Below, piece by piece: positions 1 through 8,903 of a stretch of 64,000 nt of DNA; the first letter of the stretch is position 1; every line of letters starts with the position of its first letter. Below the pieces are notes generated by a model. It saw only the letters and a list, made by a program, of their open reading frames with translations. It was not told the DNA's origin and ran no database searches. The stretch comes from Streptomyces lacrimifluminis (GTDB taxonomy: Bacteria > Actinomycetota > Actinomycetes > Streptomycetales > Streptomycetaceae). Both the position numbers and the translations under genes were made by a program. The stretch covers positions 214,274 through 278,273 of the forward strand of contig NZ_BMMU01000008.1 in NCBI RefSeq assembly GCF_014646095.1, given 5' to 3'.

Positions 1-1
1 C

Positions 2-601
2 CGCGCCTGGATCGACGGCGTCGCCAAGGGCATCGGCGACCGCGCGGCCACGGTGATCCTGGAACCGGACGCGATCCTCCACCTGGTGGACGGCTGCACC
101 CAGGACGAGTTCCACGAGGAGCGGTACGACCTGCTGAGCGGCGCGATCGACACGCTGTCGGCGCTGAAGAACACGAAGGTGTACCTGGACGCGGGGAACG
201 CGGGATGGACGAATCCCGACCAGATCTTCGAGCCGCTCAAGTGGGCGGGCGTCGAGAAGGCGGACGGGTTCTCCGTCAACGTGTCCAACTTCTACTCGAC
301 GGCTGATTCCATCAAGTACGGCAAGCAGTTGTCGGCGAAGGTCGGGGGCAAGCACTTCGTGGTGGACACGTCCCGTAACGGGAACGGGCCCTACACCGGG
401 GGCGAGGCCGATGAGAACTGGTGCAATCCTCCCGGGAGGGCGCTGGGGGAGTCTCCGACGGTGAAGACGGCCGATCCGCTGGTTGACGCGTATCTGTGGG
501 TCAAGCGGCCGGGGGAGTCGGACGGGGAGTGCAAGGGGGGGCCGAAGGCTGGTCAGTGGTGGGCTGACTATGCGTTGAAGTTGGCCAAAGCCAGTGACTA
601 A
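2..601 (+). CDS. cslZ: Glycoside hydrolase family 6 cellulase, C-terminal part (5' end outside window)
   Basis: Secreted beta-1,4-glucanase of family GH6, expected to cut the glucan made by the neighbouring cslA. The reading frame is open from the window edge, so the N-terminus, signal peptide and part of the catalytic domain are missing. What remains is typical of the GH6 C-terminal half: YLDAGNAGW, FSVNVSNFY, FVVDTSRNG, WCNPPGRALG and the substrate-loop segment LWVKRPGESDG. It ends soon after QWWADYALKLAKAS with no carbohydrate-binding module after the catalytic domain. It converges on glxA, with a shared terminator between them. The name follows the cslA-glxA-cslZ gene order known from other streptomycetes. 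Confidence 0.9.
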   Translation, partial: RAWIDGVAKGIGDRAATVILEPDAILHLVDGCTQDEFHEERYDLLSGAIDTLSALKNTKVYLDAGNAGWTNPDQIFEPLKWAGVEKADGFSVNVSNFYSTADSIKYGKQLSAKVGGKHFVVDTSRNGNGPYTGGEADENWCNPPGRALGESPTVKTADPLVDAYLWVKRPGESDGECKGGPKAGQWWADYALKLAKASD

Positions 602-645
602 AGGGGTGGGGGGAGTTGTGGGTTGTCGGCTGCGGGTGCGTCGTG

Positions 646-700
646 GCTGGTCGCGCCCACGCGGCGGAGCCGCAAATATCAGAGCCCCGCGCCCCTAAAG
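646..700. repeat. Dispersed intergenic repeat, family A, copy 1
   Basis: A segment of about 55 bp running from GCTGGTCGCGCCCACGCGG to GCCCCGCGCCCCT. It closely matches segments at 30469-30525 (opposite orientation) and 48917-48970, and a shortened form at 60429-60457. It lies just before a convergent terminator. It looks like a non-coding Streptomyces intergenic repeat. Confidence 0.7.
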
Positions 701-705
701 GCGAT

Positions 706-737
706 CGGGGCGCCCTTCCGGCTGAAGAGGCGCCCCG
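706..737. terminator. Bidirectional terminator between cslZ and glxA
   Basis: Inverted repeat with arms CGGGGCGCC (706-714) and GGCGCCCCG (729-737) around a 14-nt loop, between two convergent genes. There is no U-tract, as is usual in Streptomyces. Confidence 0.7.
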
Positions 738-752
738 AATGGTGTTCAGCCC

Positions 753-2690
753 TCAAGGCACCTTGACCCACTGGGCCTTGCTCGGGGTGCCCTGGTCGTC
801 TGTGACGAAGAGCATGTACCAGCCCGACTCCACCAGGTTCCGGTTCTTCGGGACCGTCACCGTGATGCTGTCCTTCGTCTTCTTCAGGTCGAGGGCGATG
901 GAGCGCTGGTCGACGTCCGTGACGTGGGTCGAGGCGCTCGGGCGGATCAGACGGGCCGATGTGATCGTGGACGTGTGCTGGGACGTGAAGGTGCCCGACG
1001 CACCGCGTGCGATCGTCTGCGGGCCGCCCGACAGCGAGGGCTGCGCGTCGCGGTACAGGTACGGCGGCGTGTAGATCTCGATGCGCTGCTCGAACTTGCC
1101 CGGCTTGGTGTTGGCCTTGTCCGCGTACAGGGAGTCCGAGCCGAAGAACATGACACGGCCGTCGGGCAGCAGGATCGAGCCGGAGTGGTAGTTCCGGCCC
1201 ACCAGCGGGTCGGCGACCCGGTTCATCCTGCCGGTCTTCGCGTCGTACATACGCGCCTGGAGGATGTTGGAGTCGCCGCGCCCCCGGTAGTCCTCCGAAC
1301 CGCCCGAGATCATCACCGTGTCGTCGGGCAGGATCGAGTACTGCGGGTAGCGCGTCCCCTTCTCCAGGGACGGGCCGTCGGTGAACTCCGGGTCGTCCGC
1401 CAGGAGGTCGATCACGCGGGTCTTCTTGCTGGAGAGCCTCGACTCACCGACCCCGCCGCCACCGATCACCATGTACTTCTCGTCCTGCGCCGGCGGCAAC
1501 AGCACCGTGCCGGCGGTCTCCAGCATGTTGGGGTCGCTCAGACCCTTCAGCTTGGTGAACTTGTTCGTCGCCACGTCCCAGACACCCGGGTCACGGCCGA
1601 CGTCGTCGGGGCCGTAGCCGGCGTTCGCGCCCGAGTAGAACATCTCGCCGTTCTGCATCAGGGAGATCGCCGGGTACGTCGGGAACTGCCGCGTATGGGT
1701 CGTGTACGTCCACTTCTTGGTCTTCGGGTCGTACACCTCGTTCTTGCCCGGCACCAGCTGGCCGATCTCGTCCAGACCGGAGAGGCTGAGGATCCTGCCG
1801 TCCGACATGGTGGTGAGCGTGGGGTACCAGCGGGCCTCGTTCATCGGGTCGACCTTGATGTACTTCTCGGCGACCGGGTCGAACTCGTAGGCGTCCCGGA
1901 TGCCCTGGAAGTCCTTCTTGTCCAGGGCGATCTTCTCGGCGATGCCGTACGTGTTGCGGGAGTCGGCGCCCGCCAGGCCCTGCACGCGGTAGTTGTCCTG
2001 CGTACCGGTCTCGTACTTGGCGCCCTTCTTCTGCGCCTCCACATAGATCCGGCCGAGCCCCGGCTCGTTGCGCAGGAAAGCGCCGGTCGCCTTGTCGAAG
2101 ACCTTCGTCGCGCGCTCGACGACGACCGGGTCCTTCGACACGAACGTCTTGCCGTTCTCCTTGCCGGTGAACTTGGTGCCCGCGGGCAGGGTGATCGGCT
2201 TGTCCGGGTTCTCGTTGTGGACGACCATCAGGCCGCCCGCCTTGGTGACGTCACCCTTGAGCTTCTCGTACCGCTTCGTGCCGCCCGCGATCAGCAGATT
2301 GCCGTTGGCGAGCTGCGTGTGGCCGGTGCAGAACAGGTCGGCGGGCGTGGGGATCTTCTTGATCGTGCCCTTGACCGGGTCCCAGACGCGGGTGTCGAAC
2401 TTCTTCGCGTCGAAGTTGTCCGCGTTGTTGCCGGAGCCCGCGACGAGCAGCACCTTGCCGGTGTGCAGCAGCGCCGCGTGGATGGTGTTCTGCCGGTACT
2501 CCTCCGGGAAGTTCACCACCTCCCACTTGCCGTTCTCGGCCTTGTACTCCGGTCTGTTGATCTTGTAGTCGTGGTATTTCTCGGTACTGAAGCGGTACAC
2601 CCACGGCCCGTTCATCCCCGCCAACGCGAGGACCACCGCCGTGCCTATCGCGAGTCGACGGGCGCGGCGGCGGCCTGCACGGTCTGTCAT
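753..2690 (-). CDS. glxA: GlxA, galactose-oxidase-like mononuclear copper radical oxidase
   Basis: Membrane-anchored copper oxidase needed, in related streptomycetes, for deposition of a beta-glucan at hyphal tips. The protein has 645 residues: an N-terminal arginine-rich stretch and one membrane anchor (about 13-33), a kelch beta-propeller, and a C-terminal DUF1929 domain. Counting from this start puts a cysteine at 121 (LFCTGHTQL) and a tryptophan at 288 (ARWYPTL), which agree with the Cys and Trp known for the Tyr-Cys radical site of S. lividans GlxA. A Tyr-His pair at 501-502 (RNYHSGS) and the late STHVTD histidine fit the copper ligands. Its start overlaps the cslA stop by 4 nt (ATGA), so the two are translationally coupled. 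Confidence 0.95.
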   Translation of the reverse strand: MTDRAGRRRARRLAIGTAVVLALAGMNGPWVYRFSTEKYHDYKINRPEYKAENGKWEVVNFPEEYRQNTIHAALLHTGKVLLVAGSGNNADNFDAKKFDTRVWDPVKGTIKKIPTPADLFCTGHTQLANGNLLIAGGTKRYEKLKGDVTKAGGLMVVHNENPDKPITLPAGTKFTGKENGKTFVSKDPVVVERATKVFDKATGAFLRNEPGLGRIYVEAQKKGAKYETGTQDNYRVQGLAGADSRNTYGIAEKIALDKKDFQGIRDAYEFDPVAEKYIKVDPMNEARWYPTLTTMSDGRILSLSGLDEIGQLVPGKNEVYDPKTKKWTYTTHTRQFPTYPAISLMQNGEMFYSGANAGYGPDDVGRDPGVWDVATNKFTKLKGLSDPNMLETAGTVLLPPAQDEKYMVIGGGGVGESRLSSKKTRVIDLLADDPEFTDGPSLEKGTRYPQYSILPDDTVMISGGSEDYRGRGDSNILQARMYDAKTGRMNRVADPLVGRNYHSGSILLPDGRVMFFGSDSLYADKANTKPGKFEQRIEIYTPPYLYRDAQPSLSGGPQTIARGASGTFTSQHTSTITSARLIRPSASTHVTDVDQRSIALDLKKTKDSITVTVPKNRNLVESGWYMLFVTDDQGTPSKAQWVKVP

Positions 2691-4720
2691 TCCTTACGTC
2701 CCCCAAGTCCACCAAGGGCGATCTGCATGGTCTGGTCGTTGCCCTCGCCCCCTACGCTGCCCCCGCCCGTCCCGCCCGATGCGGCCCACTGGGGCTTGTG
2801 CTGCGGCGCGTGGGTGGAGTGGGGGGCGTGTGGGGCGTGCGATGCGTGGGGCGCCTGTGGCGTCGGCTGGGCCGGTACGAACGGCTGCGGCGCGGGCACG
2901 GCGTCCTGCGGTTCGGCGGGGCCGGCGGCGAGCTTCTTCTTGTCCTGGCGCAGCATGAGCCGCCAGACGACCATCGGCGTCGCGGTGATCGCCGTGGCGA
3001 ACGTCGCCCAGATGACCATCGCGGGGTGCACGTGCCCGAAGACGAAACCGGCCGCGATCGAGCCGCCGAAGATCAGGATGAAGTACCAGTGGTAGCGGAA
3101 CGTGCCGAACCAGCGGTCCGGGCTCGCCGAGTCGCCCTTGGGCGTGACCACGAACTTGCTCTTGCGCCGCAGCGCCGAGTCGATCAGGGCCTTCGCGTAG
3201 AGCGGCGCGGACAGCGCCGACATGACCATGCCCGCCACACCGCCGGAGCCCTCCGGCTCGTGCGGCGAGACGTTGTGCCGGCGGTTCCAGATGTACAGGC
3301 CGATCTGCAGCGCCGAGGCGTTGCCGTAGAGCATCAGCCACACGGTCGGGTCGATGTTCACGCCCGAGGCGCCCAGGCCCAGGAACAGCGCGCAACTCAG
3401 CGCCGCCAGGATCCAGTTGAGGGCGGACATCGGGTAGAAGATGATCATCATCGTGTAGTTGAAGAGCTTGCTCGGCGGCAGCGAGTAGAAGCCCTTCCAG
3501 TACTGCTTGAGGATCGTCTCGTACGTCCCCCGTGACCAGCGCATCTGCTGGGTGAAGAAGTCCGTCCAGGCGCTCGGACCCTCACCGACCGCGAGTACGT
3601 CCGGCGTGTAGACCGAGCGCCACTTCTTCCCGGTCGCCGGGTTCTTGTGGCGGTGGATCTCGAAGCCGGTCGCCATGTCCTCGGTGATCGAGTCGTACAG
3701 CCCGCCGATCTGCTTCAGCGCACTGATGCGTACGGCGTTGCTGGTCCCCACGAACATCGGCGAGCCGTAGGCGTTGCCGGCGCGCTGGATCAGCGCGTGG
3801 AAGAGGAACTGCTGGGACTCGGCGGCCTTGGTGACGAAGTTGTCGTAGTTCCCGTACACCTGCGGGCCGATGACGAAGCCGATGTTCGGGTCCCGGAAGA
3901 AGCCGAGCATCCGCTCCAGGTAGTTGGGCAGCGGTACGTGGTCGGTGTCGACGGAGGCGAAGAAGTCGTAGTCGTCGCCGTGCGCGTCGAGCCAGGCGTT
4001 GTAGTTGCCGTGCTTCGTCTTGGCGCGGTGCGGGCCTGTGGGCTGGTTCCACTTCGCGACGCCCTTGCGGGAGAAGTGGTGCACCCCCAGGCGTGCGCAG
4101 ACCGCCCTCACGTCGGGGTCGTCGCCCTCGTCCAGCAGCCAGACATGCATGAGGCCGCGGTGCCGGATCCGCACCGCGGCTTCGAGTGTCTTCGTCACCA
4201 TCTCCAGCGGCTCCTTGCCGGGCACGAAGGAGGTGAGGAAGGCCACTCTGGTGCCGGTCTCGGGCACCACCGGGATCGGGTCGCGGGCGACCAGCGTGGC
4301 GTGCGCGTTCGACAGGACGTTCAGGCAACGGAACAGCTCGATCAGACCGATCGAGACGAGCATCACGATGTCGAGCGTCGGCAGGAAGTCGAAGGCCGGG
4401 TAGTCGCGCTCCGTCCAGTGCGCGGGCTGGAGCAGCCAGACCAGCAGGACGACGGAGAGCAGCGGCGCGGCGCCGAGCATCAGCGCGGCCCGCAGGCGGT
4501 GCGGCTCCTGCGAGAGCAGCGATCGGTACTTGACCGTGTACGGCTTGGTCGGGTCGGGCTGTGTGAGGGGTCCGGCCAGTCGGCTGTAGTGCTCGTAGTC
4601 GTACTTCGGCAGGCTCTTCTTGATCCGGCGGAATCCACCGGTCCGGTTTGACGGCACCCTGAGCTGGGTCGTCTGTGATGCGTCGAAGTTCTGCCGGGCG
4701 CCCGTCGGCGTCGACGTCAT
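2687..4720 (-). CDS. cslA: CslA, cellulose synthase-like family 2 glycosyltransferase
   Basis: Processive inner-membrane glycosyltransferase that polymerises a beta-glucan at the growing hyphal tip. The protein has 677 residues. Two N-terminal membrane helices (about 78-100 and 110-135) precede the GT-A domain with LLDEGDDPD, the metal-binding SVDTDHV (about 255), TEDMATG (about 347) and QQMRWSRG (about 393), all hallmarks of GT2 cellulose synthases. Four or more further helices follow. There is no PilZ domain. The C-terminal cytoplasmic tail is rich in Ala, Pro and His (about 625-650). GGGGGAT lies 7 nt before the chosen ATG. It is the first gene of the cslA-glxA pair. Confidence 0.95.
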   Translation of the reverse strand: MTSTPTGARQNFDASQTTQLRVPSNRTGGFRRIKKSLPKYDYEHYSRLAGPLTQPDPTKPYTVKYRSLLSQEPHRLRAALMLGAAPLLSVVLLVWLLQPAHWTERDYPAFDFLPTLDIVMLVSIGLIELFRCLNVLSNAHATLVARDPIPVVPETGTRVAFLTSFVPGKEPLEMVTKTLEAAVRIRHRGLMHVWLLDEGDDPDVRAVCARLGVHHFSRKGVAKWNQPTGPHRAKTKHGNYNAWLDAHGDDYDFFASVDTDHVPLPNYLERMLGFFRDPNIGFVIGPQVYGNYDNFVTKAAESQQFLFHALIQRAGNAYGSPMFVGTSNAVRISALKQIGGLYDSITEDMATGFEIHRHKNPATGKKWRSVYTPDVLAVGEGPSAWTDFFTQQMRWSRGTYETILKQYWKGFYSLPPSKLFNYTMMIIFYPMSALNWILAALSCALFLGLGASGVNIDPTVWLMLYGNASALQIGLYIWNRRHNVSPHEPEGSGGVAGMVMSALSAPLYAKALIDSALRRKSKFVVTPKGDSASPDRWFGTFRYHWYFILIFGGSIAAGFVFGHVHPAMVIWATFATAITATPMVVWRLMLRQDKKKLAAGPAEPQDAVPAPQPFVPAQPTPQAPHASHAPHAPHSTHAPQHKPQWAASGGTGGGSVGGEGNDQTMQIALGGLGGRKE

Positions 4721-5131
4721 GAGTCATCCCCCCACACGCATGTCACCGCGTGTTTGTCGGTTCTTGTACGTCCGCTTGGCCCCCCTCGGCCGTCACAGAC
4801 GCATCACTAATGGACCACTGCCCCCACGTCATCCATAATCCACACTCTATAGACATGGAAGAGTGCCCTTCCGGTTGCATGATGCCCCCCTCGGCATCCG
4901 TTCATGAACGGGGCCCCATCCCCGCGCCGGCGCAACCGGTCCGCCCCCAGTGGCTGCGTATCCGCAGCATCCTGCCGCCCAGGGTTCTACGCCGTTCGGC
5001 ATGATCGCAAGATGCGAAACACGGTGTTTACCGGTCATACGCGCTCATTGTGACGGCTGTTGAGCCCGATTGGTGCAATTGGGACCGCTTGTGCACGGAT
5101 GGTTCCGAAGTGTTTACGCGTAGTACGCGAA
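4721..5131. other. Intergenic region upstream of cslA
   Basis: No gene is seen. The stretch is less GC-rich than its surroundings near 4830-4860, where the minus strand reads CTATAGA and GATTAT, plausible -10 elements for cslA. GTTCATGAAC (4901-4910) is a perfect 10-bp palindrome. These promoter assignments are guesses from composition only. Confidence 0.35.
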
Positions 5132-5159
5132 CAGGCCCCCCGCCTGAGCGGAGGGCCTG
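5132..5159 (-). terminator. Terminator downstream of tRNA-Lys copy 1
   Basis: Hairpin with CAGGCCC and GGGCCTG outer arms, one internal mismatch and a CTGA loop, 12 nt beyond the tRNA 3' end on the minus strand. Confidence 0.7.
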
Positions 5160-5170
5160 CCGTCTGTCTG

Positions 5171-5244
5171 TGCGCCGCCAGGGACTCGAACCCCGGACCC
5201 GCTGATTAAGAGTCAGCTGCTCTAACCAACTGAGCTAGCGGCGC
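5171..5244 (-). tRNA. tRNA-Lys(CTT), copy 1
   Basis: 74-nt cloverleaf: 7-bp acceptor stem GCGCCGC/GCGGCGC, anticodon loop CTCTTAA giving anticodon CTT, T-loop TTCGAGT, discriminator A. The 3' CCA is not encoded. It is identical base for base to the copies at 11198-11271 and 22796-22869. Confidence 0.97.
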
Positions 5245-5425
5245 GCGGTGACGTCGACAACTCTACCCGACACCGGTGAGTGGTCCGGACCGCCCGAGGT
5301 CCGCGCCGGGCCGAACGCCGGCTGTACATCATTCGGACCGTCAACATGCGACAGCGGGTGACAGTTGAGAAACTGCGAGGGTGCAGAAGCGCGCAAGTCA
5401 TCGCCTGGGACGTGAGGGGAATCGT

Positions 5426-6853
5426 ATGGCGGCTCCGGTATTCGAGGAATTCGATCCCGCGAGCGACTGCGAATGCCCCGGATGTGTTCTCCGGCGACGG
5501 TCCGCCCCGTATTCCGGACCGGTGTCGGGAACGGGTCCGGGACCCGCCCGTGCGGCGGTCCGGCGGACCCTGGTCGTCGCTGCGGCGGCCTCCACGGTGC
5601 TCGGCGCCGGGCACGCCCTGCCGGCCGCCGCCACCCCGCAGACCCCTCAGCGTCCGGGCGTACCCGCAGGTGACGAGCCCGAGACCCCCCAGGGTGGCAA
5701 GGCTCCGCTGCACGGCCCGGCCGGGAAACCGGCGTTGGACAAGCTGCGGACGACCACCCGGGCGGAGATCATCAACCGGGCCAGGACCTGGGTCGCGGCC
5801 CGGGTGCCGTACAGCATGAGCACCTATTGGGGAGACGGTTACCGGCAGGACTGCTCGGGCTTCGTCTCCATGGCCTGGAACCTCGCCGGGAACGAATGGA
5901 CGGGCAGCCTCGACAAGTACGGCGTACGCATTCCGAAGGAGGATCTGCAGCCCGGCGACATTCTCCTGTTCCACAATCCGTCGGACCCGGAGAAGGGTTC
6001 CCACGTCGTCATTTTCGGCGGCTGGACGGACTACACGCACACCTATTACATCGCCTACGAGGAGACCCGCCCGCACGCCCGCCGACAGGCGACCCCGCTC
6101 TCCTACTGGAGCCACTCGGACCGTTATCAGGCCTACCGCTACAAGGGCCTCGCCGCGAACACGGGCGGCACCTCGGACCCGGTCGACACCGGCGGGACGG
6201 ACGGCACGGTGGGCTCGGCACCCGGCGCCTCCCCGGACTCGGCGGCCCGGTTCCCGGGTCGGGCGTACTTCGGCCCCGGCGCCAACAACAAGCACGTCAC
6301 CCGGCTCGGCCGGATGCTCGTGGAGCGCGGCGGCGCCCGCTACTACACCTCGGGCCCCGGCCCGCGCTGGTCGGACGCGGACCGCAGGGCGACCCGGGCG
6401 TTCCAGCAGGCCCAGGGCTGGCAGGGCACGGCGGCGGACGGACTGCCGGGGCCGCGCACCTGGGCACTGCTGGTGACCGGGACGGGCAACGACATCGGGG
6501 ACGGGGGCAGGCCGGGCGGGCCGACGACAGAGACCGCCCCCGGAACGGCACCGGGAACCGTCCCCGGACCGGTCCCCGGCGCTGCCGGTCCACCGTCCGC
6601 CGGCCAAGCGGTTCCGGCGTTCCCCGGACGGGGCCTGTTCCGGCCGGGCTCCAGCAGCCCGTATGTCACCCAGCTCGGAAAGCAGCTGGTGAAGAAGGGG
6701 TTCGGGCGGTACTACACGACCCGTCCCGACTCGCGCTGGAACGAGGCGGACCGCCGCGCGGTGCAGGCTTTCCAGCGTGCCCAGGGCTGGCGGGGCGGCG
6801 CAGCCGACGGCTACCCGGGCCCGGAGACCTGGCGCCGCCTCTTCTCCTCGTGA
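5426..6853 (+). CDS. NlpC/P60-type peptidase with two peptidoglycan-binding domains
   Basis: Probable cell-wall endopeptidase. From the ATG at 5426 the protein has 475 residues; an upstream in-frame GTG (5381) would add 15, but GAGGGG sits 6 nt before the ATG. A short cytoplasmic N-terminus with a CxCxxC motif (DCECPGCVLRR) is followed by one hydrophobic export segment (about 45-70). The NlpC/P60-like domain (about 105-235) shows the catalytic cysteine in DCSGFVSMAW and a histidine in GSHVVIFGG. Two copies of a PG_binding_1 domain follow (about 265-350 and 400-475), joined by a Gly/Pro/Thr-rich linker. It sits between cslA and the SPFH gene, in a wall-related neighbourhood. Confidence 0.88.
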   Translation: MAAPVFEEFDPASDCECPGCVLRRRSAPYSGPVSGTGPGPARAAVRRTLVVAAAASTVLGAGHALPAAATPQTPQRPGVPAGDEPETPQGGKAPLHGPAGKPALDKLRTTTRAEIINRARTWVAARVPYSMSTYWGDGYRQDCSGFVSMAWNLAGNEWTGSLDKYGVRIPKEDLQPGDILLFHNPSDPEKGSHVVIFGGWTDYTHTYYIAYEETRPHARRQATPLSYWSHSDRYQAYRYKGLAANTGGTSDPVDTGGTDGTVGSAPGASPDSAARFPGRAYFGPGANNKHVTRLGRMLVERGGARYYTSGPGPRWSDADRRATRAFQQAQGWQGTAADGLPGPRTWALLVTGTGNDIGDGGRPGGPTTETAPGTAPGTVPGPVPGAAGPPSAGQAVPAFPGRGLFRPGSSSPYVTQLGKQLVKKGFGRYYTTRPDSRWNEADRRAVQAFQRAQGWRGGAADGYPGPETWRRLFSS

Positions 6854-6938
6854 CGCACATCCCGGCGCGTATCCGGCACCTGCCGGTTGGCCGGTATCCA
6901 CTGTTGTGACGCATCTGGCGCGGAGGCTGGAGGCACAA

Positions 6939-8066
6939 ATGAGTACGACGACCGAACACACACCGGAGCCCGAGGGACCCCCGGACAGCGGTCCCCGGCC
7001 CGCCCGGCTCATCCAGAACGAGGCGACCACCGAGATCCCCGTCCACCTGCTGTTCCGCGACGAACCCGACCCGGTGTCGGTGCCGCTGCGGCCCGCCGTC
7101 GTGGGGCGCAGGCAGGGTACGGGCGAGCAGCCGCGCGTCCGCAGACCCGCACCGGCCGCGCCGCGCCCGGCGGTTCCGACGGTCGATCCCGACCTGGTGG
7201 AGCGCCCGGCGCGGGTGCTGCCCGGCGCGGTGGGCGTGCTCGCCGGTGCCACCGGGGTGGCCGGGGGCGTGCTCACCTCCTGGTGGGCGGGCGCGCTGCC
7301 GCCCCTCGCGGTGGAGGCGCTGCGGCTGCCGGCGACGTACGCGGGCGCCGGTCTCGGTCCGGCCCAGTGGGCCGCGTACGCCGGGGCGGGGGCCCTCGGG
7401 TTGTTCGGGTTCGGCGGGCTGGCGCGGGGGCGGACCGGGCGGGCCTGGGTGCTCGGCCTGTTCGGCCGCTACCGGGGAACGGTCCGGCGCACCGGCCTGC
7501 TGTGGGTCAACCCGCTTCTCCTGCGGGCCCGGGTCGACGTACGGCTGCGGCACTGGCGCGGCGAGCCGATGCCGGCGGCCGACGCGAACGGGGTCGCGCT
7601 GCGGGTCGTTGTCCTCGTGGTGTGGCGGGTGCGGGACACCGCCCGGGCCACGCTCGGCGTCGAGGACCACGAGACCTACCTGCGCGAGTGCGTCGAGGCG
7701 GCGCTCGTCCGGGTGCCGGTGGAGATGCCGGGCGCGGGAAAGCGGGCGATGGAGGTGGCCGGGGAGGCGCTGACCCGGGCGGTCGCGGCGGACACGGCAC
7801 CGGTCGGCCTGGAGGTGTTCTCGGTCCTGCCGGTCCGGGTCGAGTACGCCCCCGAGGTCGCCGCCGCGATGACCCGCCGCCGTATCGCCGCCCTGGACGC
7901 CCAGCACCGGGCCGCCACACTCACCTCGGTCGTCGACTCGGTGGAGGACACGGTGACCCGGCTGACCCTGCGCGGCCTGGTCGAACTGGACGACTACGAG
8001 CGCAAGGCGCTGGTGAAGGACCTGACGGTCGCGTTCTGCGCCGGGCGCGGCGAGCCGGGGGCGTGA
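6939..8066 (+). CDS. SPFH/band-7 domain membrane protein
   Basis: 375-residue protein of the SPFH (stomatin/prohibitin/flotillin) superfamily, which scaffolds membrane microdomains. The start is the ATG at 6939, with GGAGG 5 nt upstream. Residues 1-75 are polar and proline-rich, followed by two membrane segments (about 92-115 and 140-160). The SPFH domain (about 180-330) contains LLRARVDVRLRHWRG, ADANGVALR and VVVWRVRD, and ends in a short helical region. It lies 85 nt downstream of the NlpC/P60 gene on the same strand, so the two are probably co-transcribed. The partner it organises is unknown; the glucan-synthesis genes next door make tip membrane organisation a reasonable guess. Confidence 0.8.
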   Translation: MSTTTEHTPEPEGPPDSGPRPARLIQNEATTEIPVHLLFRDEPDPVSVPLRPAVVGRRQGTGEQPRVRRPAPAAPRPAVPTVDPDLVERPARVLPGAVGVLAGATGVAGGVLTSWWAGALPPLAVEALRLPATYAGAGLGPAQWAAYAGAGALGLFGFGGLARGRTGRAWVLGLFGRYRGTVRRTGLLWVNPLLLRARVDVRLRHWRGEPMPAADANGVALRVVVLVVWRVRDTARATLGVEDHETYLRECVEAALVRVPVEMPGAGKRAMEVAGEALTRAVAADTAPVGLEVFSVLPVRVEYAPEVAAAMTRRRIAALDAQHRAATLTSVVDSVEDTVTRLTLRGLVELDDYERKALVKDLTVAFCAGRGEPGA

Positions 8067-8187
8067 GGGTGGGGGAGTCGGGCCCGTGATTGGTCTGGAC
8101 ATGCCCAGGGAGCGGTAATAATCTGGGACTTGGTCTAGACCTGCACGGCTCACTTGAACTTCCCCCACGTTCAGCAGGAGCGGCAGC

Positions 8188-8793
8188 ATGCGCAAAAAGA
8201 CCACGTTGTACGCATCCATGGTGGGTCTGGTCACCACCGGCGCCCTCGTCCTCACCACCGGGGGCGCCAGCGGCCACGGCTACACCGACCTTCCCGTCAG
8301 CAGGCAGAAGCTCTGCCAGAACGGCACCGTGACGGGCTGCGGCGACATCCAGTGGGAGCCGCAGAGCGTCGAGGGGCCCAAGGGCTTCCCCGCCGCCGGA
8401 CCGGCCGACGGCCAGATCTGCTCGGCGAACCACGGCAACTTCGGCGCGCTCAACCAGCCGAAGACGCCGTCCGGCGGCACCTGGCCGGCGACCACGGTGA
8501 CGGGCGGTCAGAGCTACACCTTCCGCTGGCAGTTCACCGCCATGCACGCCACGACCGACTTCAGGTACTACGTCACGAAGCCGGGCTGGAACCAGAACCA
8601 CGCCCTCGCCCGTTCGGACCTCAACCTCACCCCGTTCCTCAACGTCCCCTACAACGGCCAGCGCCCTCCGTCCACCCTCTCCCACACGGGCACACTGCCG
8701 TCCGGGCTCAGCGGCCGGCATGTGATCGTCGCGGTGTGGACGATCGCGGACACGGCCAACGCGTTCTACGCCTGCTCGGACGTCAGGTTCTGA
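8188..8793 (+). CDS. AA10 lytic polysaccharide monooxygenase (chitin/cellulose-active)
   Basis: Secreted copper monooxygenase that cleaves crystalline polysaccharide oxidatively. The protein has 201 residues; AGGAG lies 7 nt before the ATG. A signal peptide (1-29) would be cut after GGASG to expose His30, the N-terminal half of the histidine brace. The second brace histidine is His120 (TAMHATTD). The axial position is served by the phenylalanine in ANAFYACSD. It has only the AA10 core, with no binding module. A homologue of this gene near cslA-glxA in S. lividans is a copper-dependent LPMO, consistent with action on the tip glucan. Which substrate this protein prefers cannot be told from the sequence. 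Confidence 0.93.
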   Translation: MRKKTTLYASMVGLVTTGALVLTTGGASGHGYTDLPVSRQKLCQNGTVTGCGDIQWEPQSVEGPKGFPAAGPADGQICSANHGNFGALNQPKTPSGGTWPATTVTGGQSYTFRWQFTAMHATTDFRYYVTKPGWNQNHALARSDLNLTPFLNVPYNGQRPPSTLSHTGTLPSGLSGRHVIVAVWTIADTANAFYACSDVRF

Positions 8794-8903
8794 GCATTCC
8801 TTGAGTAAATCCGCGACCCCCCACGGGTACGTTCCCCGTACGCCCCCAGGACCAGGTGAGGCGTACGGGGAGCTGTACTTACAGAGAGACCGGGGGAACC
8901 GCC

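Noticed and set aside
924..3095. Long plus-strand open frame opposite glxA/cslA
   Set aside because: Arg/Val/Leu-rich translation typical of antisense reading of a high-GC gene; no start signal, and glxA and cslA are certain.
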